Of a stretch of 6,192 nt of DNA, positions 5,284-6,192 are shown piece after piece. Below the pieces are notes generated by a model, which saw only the letters and a program-made list of their open reading frames with translations, was not told the origin of the DNA and did not search any database. Where the stretch lies: NCBI GenBank assembly GCA_018828205.1, contig JAHJWA010000268.1, forward strand, positions 1 through 6,192, written 5' to 3'. The translations under genes and the position numbers were made by a program. The stretch comes from Alphaproteobacteria bacterium (GTDB taxonomy: Bacteria > Pseudomonadota > Alphaproteobacteria > Sphingomonadales > Sphingomonadaceae). The first letter of the stretch is position 1; the number at the start of each line of letters is the position of its first letter.

Positions 5284-6192
5284 CTATTCGGCCGCGAGGG
5301 GGATCCTGCCATCGGCGCCAAGCGCCGCGGTTTCGGCCGCGAGCGCGCGCACCAGACCCGCCAGCAACCGCACCATTCCCGGGAAGCGCGGTCCGGCGTC
5401 GCGCATTTCCGCGTCGAGATAGGCGCTGCGGCAGACCTCCAACTGCAGCGCATGGACCCCGCGGCGCGGCGAACCGTGCCGCTCGAGCACATAACCGCCT
5501 GCATAGGGCCGGTTGTGCGCGACGCGCCGTTCCGCCGAGGAGAGATGCCGCAGCGCAGTCGCCGAGAGCAGATCGTGGCAGGACGAACCGAAGCGATCGC
5601 CGATCACGAACTCTGCCGGATGGGCCTGCCCGGCACGCGGCCTGAGCGGCGGCATCGAGTGCAGATCGAGCAGCAGGACCGCACCCCATTGATCGCGCAC
5701 CTGGTCGAGTACGCCGCTCAGGGCCACGTGATAGGGCCGATGGATGGTGTCGATCCGCTCGGTCAGCGCCGCGAGGGTCAGGCCCTCGCGCCAGATCTCG
5801 CCCAGCCCCGGCAGACGCCGCGGAACCAGACCGAGACCGTTGCGGGCGCGGCGATTGGCAGCGCTCGCCGGGCGGTTCGCGCGGGGTGCGCCCTGCACCA
5901 TCGACCAGTCGATATCGTCGGGAGCACGGTTGAGATCGAGCAGCGCGCGCGGCGCATGCGCTACCATCAGCGCGGCGCCGCTGGCCTCGGCCACCTCGCG
6001 TGCCAGCCGGTCGACAAGTCGGTCCTCCAGCCGCAGCTGCGACCATTCGGGTTCGCGCATGGCGGCGGACACGCCGGGCGGATAATTGCGTCCGCCATGC
6101 GGGGCGGCGATCACGATCGGAAGGGTGAGCCGCTCGGGGACATGGAGGCTGAATGCTGGATCATGCGTGCCGGGTATGCATCCGCCGAGGTG
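5284..6192 (-). CDS. N-formylglutamate amidohydrolase family protein (5' end beyond window)
   Basis: 302 residues are visible from the right edge to TAG at 5284-5286. The frame stays open through 6192. The GTG at 6114 that could be taken as a start is really the Val inside LPIVIAAPHGGRNYP, a conserved core strand, and no ATG, GTG or TTG occurs in frame between there and the edge; probably only a few residues are missing. Family features, numbered from the edge, are PHGGRNYP (31-38), an ED pair (56-57), RALLDLNR (82-89), IDTIHRPYH (147-155), LLLDLHSMPP (173-182), IGDRFGSSC (197-205), NRPYAGGY (227-234) and HALQLEVCRSAYLD (247-260). Members hydrolyse N-formyl-L-glutamate to glutamate and formate, the last step of one histidine-degradation route (HutG-type), probably using a bound metal. 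No other hut genes are in the window, so the true substrate may be another N-formylated or N-acylated amino acid. It converges on the small-RNA gene. Confidence 0.85.
   Translation of the reverse strand, partial: HLGGCIPGTHDPAFSLHVPERLTLPIVIAAPHGGRNYPPGVSAAMREPEWSQLRLEDRLVDRLAREVAEASGAALMVAHAPRALLDLNRAPDDIDWSMVQGAPRANRPASAANRRARNGLGLVPRRLPGLGEIWREGLTLAALTERIDTIHRPYHVALSGVLDQVRDQWGAVLLLDLHSMPPLRPRAGQAHPAEFVIGDRFGSSCHDLLSATALRHLSSAERRVAHNRPYAGGYVLERHGSPRRGVHALQLEVCRSAYLDAEMRDAGPRFPGMVRLLAGLVRALAAETAALGADGRIPLAAE

Noticed and set aside
5187..5645. A plus-strand open frame starting within the small RNA (MACPAGAL...)
   Set aside because: It has no ribosome binding site, runs through the terminator stem and T-run and then antisense to the amidohydrolase gene. 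It is best explained as chance.
5159..6046. A 295-codon minus-strand frame across the amidohydrolase gene and the small-RNA region
   Set aside because: It is out of frame with the well-supported amidohydrolase motifs, and the product is Arg/Ala/Gly-rich shadow sequence.

Overview
This window looks like ordinary chromosomal DNA from a GC-rich alphaproteobacterium, most likely a member of the Sphingomonadales (an Erythrobacter/Sphingomonas-like organism). That assignment is inferred from the high GC content, the protein styles (a DEAD-box helicase ending in a PDFLGVGF-type tail, a SapC-family protein, a Cys-bearing secreted protein of a kind I associate with sphingomonads) and the gene mix. No mobile element, CRISPR array, tRNA or rRNA was seen.

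Layout, left to right. Positions 1-302 (+) hold the 3' end of a UvrD/PcrA DNA helicase, which converges with only 22 bp of spacing on a DEAD-box RNA helicase (325-1803, -). Upstream of that helicase on the same strand is a small secreted protein of unknown function (1938-2525, -). A 176-bp divergent intergenic region, with a perfect TTGACA box and overlapping inverted repeats, separates it from a flavoprotein dehydrogenase of the D-2-hydroxyglutarate/D-lactate/glycolate oxidase class (2702-4162, +). A SapC-family protein follows (4239-5033, +). The right end is an N-formylglutamate amidohydrolase-like gene (5284-beyond 6192, -), whose start lies outside the window.

The most interesting element is in the 250-bp gap between sapC and the amidohydrolase gene. 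Positions about 5167-5269 (+) have the architecture of a stand-alone trans-acting small RNA. It has a sigma-32-like promoter (CTTGAAA, then CCATCT after a suitable spacer), a hairpin with a C-rich loop, a second perfect hairpin, a single-stranded anti-Shine-Dalgarno-like CCTCCTCCC motif, and a strong Rho-independent terminator with an 11-bp stem and six T residues. C-rich motifs of this type are known in alphaproteobacterial stress sRNAs (CcsR, alpha-r14/suhB-type, 'cuckoo' RNAs), so this is probably a member or relative of such a family rather than a wholly new class.

The protein genes do not form one obvious pathway. They are short transcription units for nucleic-acid maintenance (UvrD, DEAD-box helicase), 2-hydroxyacid oxidation, an envelope-associated SapC protein and formyl-amino-acid hydrolysis.
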